Origin: Budorcas taxicolor
Lineage: Eukaryota; Chordata; Mammalia; Artiodactyla; Bovidae
Length of the DNA: 64,000 nucleotides
Assembly (NCBI RefSeq): GCF_023091745.1
Contig: NC_068922.1
Span: 30,170,001-30,234,000, forward strand
Reading direction: 5' to 3'
Position numbers and translations under genes: made by a program. This document shows, in pieces, positions 42,181-54,721 of the stretch (positions are counted from its first letter, which is position 1; every line of letters begins with the position of its first letter). Under the pieces are notes generated by a model. That model did no database searches, had not been told where the DNA came from, and saw only the letters and a list, made by a program, of their open reading frames with translations.

Positions 42181-42264
42181 AGCAGTGAATGTTTATTAAG
42201 GAGACATTTAACTACAAGCCTAGGGCATGTTACTCAGAAAGTCTCCCTTTCCTCCCAATTCTAG

Positions 42265-42265
<1 letters not shown>

Positions 42266-42304
<39 letters not shown>
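42266..42304 (+). repeat. (GT)n microsatellite at SINE 3' end
   Basis: About 19 uninterrupted GT units directly joined to the tail end of the inverted Bov-tA that follows. Confidence 0.95.
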
Positions 42305-42305
<1 letters not shown>

Positions 42306-42508
42306 CAGTCATATCCAACTCTTTGTGACCCCATAGACTGTAGTCCACCAGGCTCCTCTGTCCATGAAATTCTGCAGGCAAGAATACTGCAGTGGATTGC
42401 CATTTCCCATTCCAGGGGATCTTCCCAACCTAGGGATCGAATCTGTGTCTCTTACGTCTCCTGCATTGGCAGGTGGGTTCTTTACCACTAGTACCACCTG
42501 GGAAGCCC
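42305..42508 (-). mobile_element. Bov-tA SINE
   Basis: Inverted copy: cagtcatatccaactctttg, agtccaccaggctcctctgt, ctcctgcattggcaggtggg and taccacctgggaagccc. Confidence 0.93.
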
Positions 42509-42691
42509 TTAGCTTATTAATAACACTAAATGAAATATTTCATTTCAGGCTGTGGGCTCCTGAAAAGTTTTTTCATACACACTACATCTGATATTTTGAA
42601 AAGTCATCTTTTCTACCAAATGGTAAATTTAAAAAAAATCACATGTACTTGTTATAGCATGATATTTTATTTTATAACTGACCCAGCTCAT

Positions 42692-42745
42692 ATTCTTTTC
42701 ATTTATTTACTTTTAATTGGAGGCTAATTACTTTACAATACTATT
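42692..42745 (-). mobile_element. Short L1 3' terminal fragment
   Basis: ttatttacttttaattggag then gctaattactttacaatact, the inverted ruminant L1 end. Confidence 0.6.
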
Positions 42746-43080
42746 TCTCAGATTCTTAGGATTAATATGTTAAATCAAACCAAATTCAATTAAAATCACA
42801 TTTGGCTATTAATGAATGAAAAGTTATAAATTAGATTATTTAATATAGAGAGAAATAAACCCTTCCTTACCCTAGTCTAAAAGTTTAACTCATTTTCTGC
42901 ATCAGGAATAACATTCATTTCCTTCCAAGGACACACCTAGAGTGTCCTCTACATTGTGGTTTCAGAAAGACAAATCTTTAAATGATATACTAGAATCTGG
43001 GCTCTTTGACCTCATTCATGAAGTGGGGCATTCATAGATAGAGCAGTAAGAAAGCCATAATGTAAAGAAGCATTTATCAG
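42746..43080. other. Unassigned sequence
   Basis: No recognised repeat or gene. Confidence 0.4.
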
Positions 43081-43266
43081 GGAACATCCCTTGTGGTCCA
43101 GTGGCTAAGAATCTCCCTACCAATGCAGGGGATGTGAGTTTGATCCCTAGTCAGGGAACTAAGATCCCACATGTGATGAAAGACCCAGTATTCTACAACT
43201 AAGAGCCACAATTAAGACCCAATGCAGTCAAATAAAGAAATATTTTTAAAAAATAAAATAAAAAAG
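43081..43266 (+). mobile_element. CHR-type tRNA SINE
   Basis: ggaacatcccttgtggtcca, gtggctaagaatctccctac, gtttgatccctagtcaggga, actaagatcccacatgtgat and an A-rich tail with aataaa-like units. Confidence 0.9.
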
Positions 43267-43288
43267 GATATACCATTTCACATCAGTC

Positions 43289-43322
43289 ATATATATATAT
43301 ATATACATACATATATATATAT

Positions 43323-43371
<49 letters not shown>
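43289..43371 (+). repeat. (AT)n followed by (GATA)n microsatellite
   Basis: Alternating AT with two catac interruptions to about 43325, then about eleven perfect taga units to 43371. Confidence 0.95.
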
Positions 43372-43801
43372 AGCGTATGTCATATAATCCAGAGACACAT
43401 AAAGGATTTTGCCTACACTATTATATGTACTTTGGCCATGCACTAACTCAGAACCACTTTCCTTGTTAAATGCAGAAGACTCATGTACTAAGTAGAAAAG
43501 TATTGGGGTTCTGATTTGGGCTATATGAGGAAGTATTTGTGTGGTCTTGAATGGTTCATCTGATTTCTGCCTGCCGTAGTTCCTTTTTGCTATAAAATTA
43601 AGAGGGCAGAGATGGCTTCAGATGATTTTCATGTTTCTTTTTAAATTTTGCCCTATATTTTAATGTAGAGAAATCACTCTTACCAAAAATGGGTAACGAA
43701 AAAGTCAAAGTTGGAGTGGTTCTGAGGAACTGATGTGAGGATGGGAGGAAAAATAGAGAATTTAGAAATATTTTTTTCCCTCCAAATAAGAAAGTGATTT
43801 A
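43372..43801. other. Unassigned sequence
   Basis: No recognised repeat or gene. Confidence 0.4.
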
Positions 43802-44010
43802 GGGACTTCCCTGGTGGCCTAGAGGTTAAGACTTTGCCTTCCAATGCAGGCGGTGGAGGTTTGATCCTTGATTGAGGAGCTAAGATACCACAAGCTTCAC
43901 GGCCAGAAAACAGAAACATGAAACAGAAGCAATATTGTAACAAATTCAATAAAGGCTGTCAAATACGGTTCTCATTAAAAAAGAGTAAAAAGAAAGAAAG
44001 AAAAAAAGGC
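43802..44010 (+). mobile_element. CHR-type tRNA SINE
   Basis: gggacttccctggtggccta, gaggttaagactttgccttc, gtttgatccttgattgagga, gctaagataccacaagcttc and an (AAAG)n tail. Confidence 0.9.
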
Positions 44011-44566
44011 ATTTAAATTCTGTTTTATGGAGGGTAGCTGCACAGAGTTGGATCTAAGAGAGAAGTTTCCTTTGCTCCACCCTTTTTTTTCTGGGACCAC
44101 TTATTACTAAACCATTCCCACCAGGCTGCTGCCTAACTGTTTAGAGGACTAGAGATTTTAAGACTTTTTTGTTTTTCAGATAGTGTCTTCAAAAAATATG
44201 ACTATTGTTTTAGCTTCACCATTATGGTCTATTACTTATAAATAAGCAAGAATTTTCAAATGTGTGGTTGGTGTGGTGCATCTTCTACAAAATGAAGTTT
44301 TTTGAGTCTCCCTATCATGGTTTTAAAAGCAAGTGAAACCCTGAAAGATAGGAAAACCCCATGCATAAGCATCTTTCCATGATACTGTTTATAAAAATTA
44401 GAAAGCAAGTCTCCGAAAAAGCAAGATTTCACCGAGGGTTTATGACATTCTTGACTCTTTACAAATGTCTACCCACATTAAATCCATCTTTGAAACCTTT
44501 TTTTCCCCTCACATTTATAGAATTTTTCAGTGATATTTGAGGTGCAGAATGAGCTTCTGCAAGACT
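44011..44566. other. Unassigned sequence
   Basis: No recognised repeat or gene. Confidence 0.4.
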
Positions 44567-44815
44567 TTAAATCCTCATGTGTGTGCATGCTGAGTTGCTT
44601 CAGTCATGTCCAACTCTTTGTGGCCCTGTAGACCTTGGCCCACCAGGCTCCTCTGTCCATGGGATTCTCCAGGCAAGACTACTGGAGTGGGTTTGCCATG
44701 CCCTCCTCCAGGTGATCTTCCCGACCCAGGGATCGAATCCATGTCTCTTAATCTCCTGCAATGGCAGGCAGATTCTTTACTGCGAGCGCCACCTGGGAAG
44801 CCCTTAAATCCTCAT
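44567..44815 (-). mobile_element. Bov-tA SINE with 12-bp target-site duplication
   Basis: The body is 44579-44803, inverted: gcttcagtcatgtccaactc tail, gcgagcgccacctgggaagc head. Exact ttaaatcctcat lies at 44567-44578 and 44804-44815. Confidence 0.96.
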
Positions 44816-46576
44816 AGAGCAAATGAAATATGGAACTGTACTACTTACTATGCTACTTAATGAAACAAACCATCCCATGTTAGAAACGTCTTCAAAGTGA
44901 AGGTCTATCTTATTGTCCTCAAAACTCAATTAAGTAAAGTATATTATATTCTGAGGATTCTAGGGTACCATTTTCTCCCTAGCAATCTTCCAAAGTACTT
45001 GTGTTAAACTTGTCAGGCCATCAATATTCTGCTATTCCTTGCCCCCTGCGTACTACAATCTTTTAAACTTCCCTGTCATGTGTGGTCCCTTGTGTGTCTG
45101 TTTAACAACCACTTGAGTACCCCTGCCAATTTCTTAAGTACACACACTTATGCATGTTGTAAAAGGAGTATCATCAAGCTCTGATTTGAGATCATCATTT
45201 ATGGATGCCCCCTCTGTGGCAGTACCAATAACAAAAACAAACAAATAAAGCCCTTCCCAGGATAAGAAAACCTCCAAAGCATGAACTTACCCAATCATAC
45301 TAAGTGGAACAAAAGAGCAGACAGAGCAATTAATTTCTGACTCATGACAATCTGCTTATTTCTCCACACATAAAAGTTATTACTCTTTTCTAAGCAGCCT
45401 TCCTACAAAACTATTGATCATAAAATTATCCATAAAAGCTGTTGAGAAACTAAATAATTAAAATTGCCTTTGGTCATAACTGAATTAAATACTTAAAGGT
45501 GATATGTTAATATTTTCCAACCTAGACTTCAAAACAGCCGAAAATGATCTTGTTGAAAGTGATGTAATTAAATGGCATTTACATTATTTCAGTGGAGTTG
45601 TTTTATTTCTAATAATGGAATAGCTTTTAAAAATTCAGGGTTTTAATCTAATGTATATATTAATGTTCATATTACTGTGCAACATCCTCTTAAACTTTGA
45701 TGTAAGTCTATTTTATTTAGATTTTCTTATTTTTGTTCTACTCCAACCTTGCCCTTTCCTTACTGTAATTTAATAGAAAAAGCATACAAGGATGCTATGC
45801 AGACAAATGTACATACAGCAGTCCTGTTAGCATTTAATCTCTTTTTAGGTAAATGCAAATATTGCTGCTGATGGTTTTGGACTCTTGTTCAGTAATCATT
45901 TGGGGAGCTTCCTTATCCATTTTTCAAGCTGTGTCCATTATAATCAGTCACTGAAAATTGTGATCTAGAATATTCATTCTTGATGAAAACAATAAAATTA
46001 AGGTACAGGGTTTTGGAAAATTGCTTTCATATTCAAGCAGGGCTACATACATACAGATACCTTGTTGATGATTTTACTGCCTCAAAGAAAATGTATTGCT
46101 ACTGCCACAAGCCTGTCTTTTGGCACTTTATCACTTACAAGTGATGATAAAATTGCAACAAAGAGACTTCTTTTTAATCTTATAGGTCATTGCTTGTAGT
46201 CTGGACTATCCACCCTTTCGTCCTCTTGTTTAGGCTAGATAAGGTGGAAATTTCCCTTCAGTCGTCTCTAAATTTCATTTAAAGGGTATGAAACAGACTT
46301 TTGTCTTCTGATCTTCGAGTCCCCAAATCTTCTACTATATCAAGTTTATTTCTTCATATTTTAAACATAATTTTTAGAAAGAGGTCTGAATGTGTTTAAA
46401 ATGGTCATCATGAAACTAAACCAGTGGGTGTATTTTGAAGGGTTCATATACTTTTAAAAAATCACAAGAGAGGATATATATCTAACATCATGAGAATCCT
46501 GACAATAAAATAATTTTGTTACTGAGTTTCTTCTCATTATTATAACCATCAGTTTTTGCTGTCTACTCATATAAAA
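44816..46576. other. Unassigned repeat-poor block (1.8 kb)
   Basis: No SINE, LINE, LTR or simple repeat was recognised and there is no reading frame of note. It is one of the two largest clean stretches in the window. Confidence 0.45.
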
Positions 46577-46898
46577 ATGGGCTTCCCTGATATTTCAGTT
46601 GGTAAAGAATCTGCCTGCAATGCAGGAGACCCTGGTTCGATTCCTGGGTTGGGAAGATCTGCTGGAGAAGGGATAGGCTACCCACTCCAGTGTTCTTGGG
46701 CTTCCCTTGTGGCTCAGCTGGTAAAAAAATCTGCCTGCAATGTGGGGGACCTGGGTTTGATCCCTGGGTTGGGAAGATCCCCTAGAGAAGGGAAAGGCTA
46801 CCCACTCCAGTACTCTGGTCTGGACAATTCCATGGACTATACAGTCCATGGGGTCACAAAGAGTTGGACACCATTGAGCGACTTTCACTCACTTCACA
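46577..46898 (+). mobile_element. Dimeric Bov-tA SINE
   Basis: Two tRNA heads (gggcttccctgatatttcag and gggcttcccttgtggctcag) about 120 bp apart, then a single Bov-A tail ending gcgactttcactcacttc. It has the same architecture as 3315-3626 and 62727-63018. Confidence 0.93.
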
Positions 46899-47514
46899 TA
46901 AGAATATTTATACAGATATCCAATCTGGCAACACATAGTTGCCAGAAGAATAGATATTTCTGATTCTATTTTTCTAATTATTGAGCCCTTATATAAAAAA
47001 ATGAAGCAAATGAGAAAGAAAACACCACAAAGAATCTACTTTGAGTCATTTATTTCTTTTGCTCTTTGATTTCTTTCTCACAGATTTTCTTTGGATAATC
47101 CATCTATATATAAATCCATGATTGTATAGTGTCATAGTTTATTTCTCTTCCATAGATTGTGTTATTCTAACAATTTCCCAGTAATAAGGAAGACTTCGTC
47201 AATGCACTAAGCCTTACAGAAGAATATTTTATATTATATAAAGGAGGAGAAACTTTTCTCCTAAGGTAGCATTTGATTTCTACTAAAACACTAAGGACGT
47301 AAATTGGAATGTCTTTTTTTCAAGTGATTCCAAATGGTTTGTCTTTGATTTAAATATGCTCTCTGGCTTGATAGGCTCATTTTATAGGTAGATAGACCAT
47401 GAAAAAGAAAGTTGGCAACTTTTTATGTGTTTGTTAAGTCAGGATATGATGTTTAGAGAGCAAAAATATGCAGGGGATATATGCAGGGGATGAATTTTTA
47501 ATACAATGCCATGA
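46899..47514. other. Unassigned sequence
   Basis: No recognised repeat or gene. Confidence 0.4.
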
Positions 47515-47700
47515 TTGACAGCTTCCATTTACTGAGAATTCACTATGGCAGGCACTTTTCTTGGTGTGTTATATTCATCACCTCTAAGTACTGACTACAG
47601 TCTCAGAAAGCATACATTATTATACCCATTTAACATGAGAAAATGGATATGTAGGGAAGTTTAGTGTCCAGCTGTGAAAGGCAGAGCCCAAATTCAAGTA
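47515..47700 (-). mobile_element. MIR SINE
   Basis: ttccatttactgagaattca, ctatggcaggcacttttctt, attatacccatttaacatga and gaaaggcagagcccaaattc follow the inverted MIR order. Confidence 0.75.
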
Positions 47701-47720
47701 ATGTTTTGTGAACTACTAAA

Positions 47721-47860
47721 AATGGTCTGATGGAGAAGGAAACGGCAACCTGCTCCAGTATTCTTGTCTGGGAAATTCCATGGACAGAGGACCCTGGCAG
47801 GCTGCAGTCTATGGGGTCGCAAAGAGTTGACTGAACAACACAACAACAAGAATGGTCTGA
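47721..47860 (+). mobile_element. Bov-A monomer with 10-bp target-site duplication
   Basis: The body is 47731-47850: tggagaaggaaacggcaacc through ggggtcgcaaagagttgact and aacaacacaacaacaag. aatggtctga lies at 47721-47730 and 47851-47860. It has no tRNA head. Confidence 0.93.
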
Positions 47861-48215
47861 ACAAAGCATATTGTACTTTTGCTAACAGAGGCTTGACAAA
47901 GAAGTGGAGCTAGTAAGAACTCCAAGGGTCACTCTCAGTGGATTTCTGCCTTACTTGCCAGGCTCTCTGCAGGGCTGCCATTGGCTTTCAGCTTCGAGAT
48001 CTTCGGTTGAGCACTGTCTATGAGATGCATTTAGATGATCATGCATGAGATGGTCTTCTAATCGTGTCTCCAGATAAGGGAAAACATATTTGAGAGGAGG
48101 GTTTGTTGGAAGCGGCAGTGCCTGATTTTCTTTCTCATTAGCTTTTACTTTGTCTTGAGTACAGGGCCCATATCTTATGAGGTCATCTAGTAGGCATGTT
48201 TTCTCCCATTGTGGG
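47861..48215. other. Unassigned sequence
   Basis: No recognised repeat or gene. Confidence 0.4.
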
Positions 48216-48425
48216 TGTATCCCTGGTGGCTCAGAGGTTAAAGCATCTGCCTCCAGTGTCGAGACCCGGGTTCAATCCCTGGGTTGGGAAGATCCCCTGG
48301 AGAAGGAAATGGCAGCCCACTCCAGTATTCTTGCCTGGAGAATCCCATGGACGGAGGAGCCTGGTGGGCTACAGTCCACGGGGTCGCAGAGAGTCGGACG
48401 TGACTGAGCGACTTCACTTTCACCC
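48216..48425 (+). mobile_element. Bov-tA SINE
   Basis: tatccctggtggctcagagg head, gttcaatccctgggttggga, ggtcgcagagagtcggacgt and actgagcgacttcactttca tail. It retains many CpG sites and looks relatively young. Confidence 0.93.
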
Positions 48426-48753
48426 ACTCTTTGCCTCTTATCATGGGCAGCTCTGTGCAAGCAGCTTTGTTAAACGGTTTACAGACTCAAATATAAAAAT
48501 GAAACAACAAGCGGTTGACTCAACAGTCCTTCCCCTTTCCTTCCTCCTAACATTACCGTGAACTGATAAGCTAGAATAGAAAAGACCACTTGCCACTGCC
48601 CTGACCCAATCTAAAAATGCAACTCTCATAAGTACACTCAGAGGCAAGCAAGTGAAGTAGATCTATTCTTAGACTTCGTCTGGGTCTGCTTTTAAAATAC
48701 GATGGCACTTGTAGAGTCTGACTAAGGTGATGAGGAGCAACCACGACTAGTTT
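48426..48753. other. Unassigned sequence
   Basis: No recognised repeat or gene. Confidence 0.4.
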
Positions 48754-48955
48754 TAAATTTTATTTTATTTTTTAAAGTGGTCTGATTTTAAAGTCTTTAT
48801 TGAATTTGTTGCCATATTGCTTCTATGTTTTGGTTTTTCGGGCACGAGTCATGTGGGATCATAGTTCCCTGAACAGGGAAGGACCCTGCAACTCTTTCAT
48901 TGGAAGCTGAAGTCCCAACCATGGGACTGGCAGGGAAGTCCCTAAATTTTATTTT
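48754..48955 (-). mobile_element. CHR-type tRNA SINE with 13-bp target-site duplication
   Basis: The body is about 48767-48942, inverted: gtcatgtgggatcatagttc, ctgaagtcccaaccatggga and ctggcagggaagtcc. taaattttatttt lies at 48754-48766 and 48943-48955. Confidence 0.9.
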
Positions 48956-48965
48956 TCAAGAATCA

Positions 48966-49312
48966 AAAAATATTAAAGTTGAGGTCTAATTGACATATAT
49001 AACATAATACTCATTTCTGGTACAAAACATGATGATTCAATATGTGTATGTATTGGGAAATGATCAGCACAATGAATCTAGTTAATATTATCACCTTAGG
49101 TAGTTACAAAAAAGAATTTTTAGGATCTGCTCACTTAGCGACTCTGAAACATGCAGAATTATTAACTAGAGTCACCATGCTGTACATTATATCCTCATGA
49201 CTTATTTACTTTATAACTGGAAGTTTGTACCTTTTGACCCTATTCACCCATTTCTCCCAGTCCCTCCCATCCTCCTGCCTCTGGCAATCATCAATCTTTC
49301 CTCTGTACATAA
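48966..49312 (-). mobile_element. Old L1M 3' UTR
   Basis: gaggtctaattgacatatat, gggaaatgatcagcacaatg, aactagagtcaccatgctgt, tataactggaagtttgtacc and ctctggcaatcatcaatctt, inverted. Confidence 0.85.
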
Positions 49313-50147
49313 GGCATAACTATGTCATACATCTTTGCATGGTGCCCAGAACTACAGTCAATGAAAAATCACAGGAAGACATTAGTTAATATTTATGATG
49401 TCAGAAGACTGCTAGAAACTCCATATCTCACAGTTTCTGTTTATAGATAAAGGCTACAGGCTCACAGTTTTATTTTGGACAGAGTATCTGCAATGCTACC
49501 TCAGAAGTTTCCTCCCCCAAAGCTGCTTTAAAATCACAAAAGTGCTTATAAATCCTTTTGTTTATTCTGTGCATTGGAAGTCTTATTTTTGCATCTAGAA
49601 GCTTTTTAAAATTTTTTCCATAATTATAAAAAATGTCTGTATGTGTGACCAGAAATTCTTTAATGGTGAATGTTTAAAGATTCAGAAGAGTAATTGAGTC
49701 ATTTGTAAAAATATCACAACCTGTGACTTGCTAAAGAATGTTTTTGCCTCATGCAAATGGGTAGGTACTCTTAGGATTTCCTTAAGAAAATGAATACTTC
49801 CTCTAGGAAATAGAACAGAATCTTTAAAATCAGAATCTTCCCACTAAAACTTCGCTGGAAGATAAAATATTATGTTGGGGAATAAAGGAATAGGTTGGTG
49901 TTGAGGCCTCAGTTGGTGTCAGGGCTTCAAATTCTTATGAGAAACTGATAGGGATAGAGTAGGATAATTAAATAGTTGTTTTAGAAATGCCATTAGGAGA
50001 TGAGACAGAAAGGGAATTTTAAGAGCATTTGGGAGACTGTGGTAAGCTAATGACCACTCAAGAAAATAATTCAGTAACCTAGAAAAAAAATCAACTCTAC
50101 CTTGTAGGAAGACCAAGAACATTCAAGTGCCAAGCACTCTCTCTTTT
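49313..50147. other. Unassigned sequence
   Basis: No recognised repeat or gene. Confidence 0.4.
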
Positions 50148-50236
50148 TTATTTTTTGCTCTTTATTTTTTATTTTTATTTTTGCACTTTACAATACTGTA
50201 TTGGTTTTGCCATACATTGACCTGAATCCGCCTCAA
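50148..50236 (-). mobile_element. Ruminant L1 3' terminal fragment
   Basis: A T-rich start, then gcactttacaatactgtatt, ggttttgccatacattgacc and tgaatccgcc. It ends at the same point as the copy at 9188-9290. Confidence 0.75.
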
Positions 50237-52359
50237 GCCACAAGTTCTGATAGTTAAAACAGAAGACGATAGATATGGGGTCTGAGTCTTGTTACATGAA
50301 GTCAGGGAGTTAATGGGCCTCGAGGAGTAGCATCTCTGAATGTAGCTAATACAGGAATATAGGTGAAAGGTGAAACTAGGGAAATGGGACATTATACCAA
50401 AATCTGAGATGAATATGTTACCATCCTTGTGTTAATACACACATCATTTAAATACACTATGACAGTCCTGGTTAGACCATATTGGGTCAAAGGAGGAACT
50501 AATGATGTAAGCCTTGACATCTGCCCAAGAATGAAGAAGAAAATGGTTTTCTCCTTTTCTTACTTTTTCGTTGATTTGAAAAATATAGTCCTCTTTGCCT
50601 GCTCGCTTGTATTTCTCACAAGTATCCTATACCAATAATCTCATTCTTTACCTGTCACTTTGTCTCTTGTTGAATTCTTTCTGAGCCAAGACAAGAGAAT
50701 CTGACCTTCAGTAAATCCTGAGCCCATGTGATCAGATTCAATTAAAAGTCAGTGGATTTGAGTCCTCTCCTAAGTCAGGGAATGGGGTTTCAATCTGAGG
50801 TCCCAATCTGAGGTGTGGCTGGGTTTGAGTCCTTTCTGAAGGACTGTGGTTTCAAAACTAATGTTCCTTTCTTTAGACTTGCGGGTCGACACACTGGATT
50901 TCATTAGTAAAATCAAAGATGATTTGATTCCTAGTGGACTTCCATTATGTAAGACACATATACATCAGAAAGTCAATTTATTAATTTTAATTGCAAGTTC
51001 CAGTGACTGGGTGTGTATATCTTCAGACATCACCCTTTTCTTAGTGGCAAGATTCCCGGGAAGCCAAATATAAAATACCTTGGTGATCACAGATGAGTTC
51101 AAACCTTCAATAATGTTTCCTGGTGAGAGTTTATGGAGACATTCTTTCTCCACAGGGGATGATGTATCTCACATATAGGAATGTGTGCACACTTGAGATC
51201 CTGACTTTCTATCACCTATACTATGGTTAACAAAAGAGCCATTTATGGCATCCTAAATGGCTGCAAAGAGCTATTACTATTATTGTTGGTGGTGGTGGTG
51301 GCGGTAGTGGTGGTTGAATCTAAGATCTAATTTTTTTCTTTCTCATCTCTATGCTTAGGCTGTACAGTACCACTTTCTGCTGTTGATGTGTTCCCTTCAA
51401 TGTTTCCAGCTTTTAATGTCTTGCTTCTAATTTGCTATAGACAGAGTAAACAAATATAAAAGGCAGTTAAAATTATGTCTAAAGTTAGGGTTAGGTACAG
51501 AGAGTAAAGGCCCAAAGATTTCTTCGCTGAGCAGAGAGCTCATAAAACTCAGTCTGTATGTTATCTGTTTGGACTATTCAAATCCCTTTATTACTCCCTG
51601 ATATTCGTCGTTTTCTAGATAATCAAAGTTACTAGATAAATGATGTCTGTGTGTCTGAAGTGTTGACATATTGCTGTTATACATGGCCAGTTCTGATTGA
51701 AGAGGCCTCAGTAGGACATGTCAAGTTAAGCTGCATAATAAGTGGGCCTCTATTAAAAGAAAAGATCCACTATATTTTCTTTAGGGATAGCACACAAAAA
51801 AGAAATCGTTTCTCCAGATGCCTGAACCTAATACTCAGGTAACTTAGTTCAGACCTGAGACTACATTCATTTTAGCTTCGAGTTATAGCTTTCACCTAGA
51901 GAAATATTTACTACCCATTTTGAAATATCTCAAAATACTGCAGAAATGTCCATCAATCAGGATCCTTAAAATATTTATTGATTTTTATCCTTTGGAAACC
52001 TCTGCCATCATTTAATGCTACAATTTTAAATAGACTAGTTTTAGGAGTCAAGTTGCAATTGGATACCCCCAATCCCACCTAAGGTAGTTGCTAGCATTTT
52101 ATATCTCCTCATAAAACTGTATCATATAATCAGCATAAGGTCATGAGAAGTTGAATCTAGTAATGAAACAGTTCCCAGGAGATGACTGATTTTATCCCAA
52201 TTCCTGTTTTTTATAGATCTATCTTATTCACAGGATGATTCAGAAAGTTTTCTGCAGAACAACATTCACGACATCTATGAATATTTCTTTCCCACCTCTT
52301 GTGATGAAAACATAATTCATTTTCACTTTCCTAATAAGAGGTATTTTTTTAAAAGTCAG
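50237..52359. other. Unassigned repeat-poor block (2.1 kb)
   Basis: No LINE, SINE or LTR was recognised. It contains a (GGT)n trinucleotide tract at 51284-51316. Frames up to 76 codons occur but none is protein-like. Confidence 0.45.
51284..51316 (+). repeat. (GGT)n trinucleotide repeat
   Basis: ggtggtggtggtggcggtag followed by tggtggttg. Confidence 0.85.
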
Positions 52360-52563
52360 AATATAATTTCTAGGACCTACCCTATAGCACAGGCAACTCT
52401 GTTCAATGTTATGTGGCAGCCTGGATGGGAGGGGAGTTTGGGGGATAATGGATACATATATAGGGATGGCTGAGTTCTTTGGCTGTTCACCTGAAATTAT
52501 CACACCATTGTTAACTGGCTATACTCCAATACAAAATAAAAAGTTAAAAAAATATAATTTCTA
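52360..52563 (+). mobile_element. Young artiodactyl L1 3' end with 13-bp target-site duplication
   Basis: The body is 52373-52550: ctatagcacaggcaactctg, ggcagcctggatgggagggg, ctatactccaatacaaaata and an A-rich tail. Exact aatataatttcta lies at 52360-52372 and 52551-52563. It is a sister of the copy nested at 6854. Confidence 0.96.
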
Positions 52564-54179
52564 ACAAATTCCTTTGATGACATGTATATGAAGTATAACT
52601 TGATGTCAGTGATTTGTAAATAGATGACTTTATCTTATTCCTTAAGTCATCTGTAAAATTTGCTCTAATTTTAAATTAAATCTACCTTTAAAGTATATTG
52701 ATATAACTCTTGAACAAATCCTCTGGGTCAATTACATGTTTTGTTTTCTACAGGAAAAGGTATGAACAAAGTAATGATAAGTAGGGCATTTCAAAAAAGT
52801 TATATGAATTATGATCAAATTAAGATTTCAGTTAACTTTGAAATTCCATTAACTATATTCATTTAGAGTAACATAAAAATATCTTCTCCACTTTGTTCCA
52901 AACCATCATCATACTTGAAATCCATTCATTTTTATCCTTAGGAATTTCTTAGCATCACTCAAAACAGCTAAGAATATTAACCTTTCAATTAAAAATTAAT
53001 TCCTAAGTTCATTTACATACCTTAATCACATGCTAATTTTTCTTGTAAAAATAAATGCAAACAAATACTTATTGAAAATACAAGTGGCATAAAAATCCAT
53101 CAAAAAAAAAGTTTAAAACCTCAGGTCTCTTTAAATCCCACAGTGTCTGAATGTTTGATGGATACATTGGTGATAAAATATGTCTTTGTTTAAAACATTT
53201 CTTTTCATTAATAGGGAATGATGAAGTAACTTTTCCACCGAGGAATGAAATGTTAGACTTGTACCTGAATGCCATCTAATGTGAACAAATATGAACATTT
53301 GAAGTTTTGTTTTTGAGGCTGAAAAACAAGTACACTTGAATGCTAGAGGCTAAAGAATGAGCAGAAAAAACTAGAGAAATGACCTGGAGAAATGTAATAT
53401 GATCTGTATCTTAGTGCATCTGGCATCCTTTAGGGATATCTATTCTTCCTATCTGTCTTTCTAATCTAGTGTTCTCATTTTTCCTTTAATAATACTGAAT
53501 CTTGGTTTTTGGCCTCATGTGTTTCATTTATTATTCTTTTTCTGTTTATAGAGATACAGATCAGAGCATCCAAGGAGTCAATTATAAAAAACAAGCAAAC
53601 AAAAATGCTAGAAGATAAAGACAGCTCTGGATGTTAGGACCCCAGAGCTCATAATCAGATTTCATTTGCTTTGACTACTGAGATGATGCACAGGAAGGAA
53701 ATGGAGTGCTCATCTACTCATACATTGCTGTTCCAACAAAGCTCTTGAAAACCTTCTTGTCCAAAAATGCCGTAATTACACTAAAAGACAAAGAGAAAAT
53801 CATGAAATTTATTTGCAATATTTATGACAAGGAAAAGTCTCTTAGTAGCTGTCAAAGAGTGAAACCAATGAAAAACAACAACAGCAACATGAATTGCCCC
53901 TCATAGAAATATTTATAACAGCTCTGGGTTGAAATAGTGAAAAATTGATACCAACTGACAAGTGTAATGGTAGAGAACTGTTCACTGATTAATGGAAGAG
54001 TGATATAAGGAATATTACACAACCATTTAAATAAGGATTTAGAAATATATTCACTATTTTAAAATCATATTATGACCAGCAGGTTCTGACCATAAAAGTG
54101 TTTTAATTCCAAGCTAAATAGAATGCATCTTCTAAGAACAAAATAGCATGGAACCAGATACAAGAATCCATGAATCTCT
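52564..54179. other. Unassigned AT-rich block
   Basis: No repeat was confidently recognised over 1.6 kb. A worn L1 piece may lie at about 53900-54060. No gene. Confidence 0.4.
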
Positions 54180-54605
54180 GAGAAGTCTTCAGGCTAAGCA
54201 GAATGATTGAAAGTAGCTAATTACCTCATATTTCATGTCTCTTAAGCTTGGTAAGACTGCACTTACCTGACCCCTTAGAGTTAGGATTGGTCATGTGACT
54301 TATGTTATATAGGAACAGAAGCAGTGATGTCACTTTTAGGAATAAATTCTCTGACCCGATGTGATTCTATACCATCTTGCTATACTTTCCTCTTTCCCTC
54401 TATTCTGTTAATATTCAACAAATTGACTGTTCCATTAGCTTAGAGAAGTCTGAAATGAAGATAGCACAGCACAGCCCCACAGCTGATCCAGGATGACTAT
54501 GAGAAATAAATCTTTGTGATTTTAAACCACTGCAATTTAGGGTCTGCATGTTACTGCTGTAGAACCCAGCCTGTGCTGATTGAGACAACCTGCTTCTGAA
54601 GTTAT
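54180..54605 (+). mobile_element. MLT1-type MaLR LTR
   Basis: Sense orientation: gaggattggtcatgtgactt-like text (gttaggattggtcatgtgac), gagaaataaatctttgtgat, tttaaaccactgcaatttag and gtagaacccagcctgtgctg near the 3' end, the usual terminal layout of MLT1 LTRs. The 5' boundary is soft. Confidence 0.65.
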
Positions 54606-54721
54606 AAACGTAGTGTCTGCTAAGTTTTACTTATCTAGTTCTTATTCTGGCTCTACTGTTAAACAGTTCTGTTATTCTGAGTAAATTATCCAAATATTAA
54701 CAGAATTATAAGCCTCAGCCT

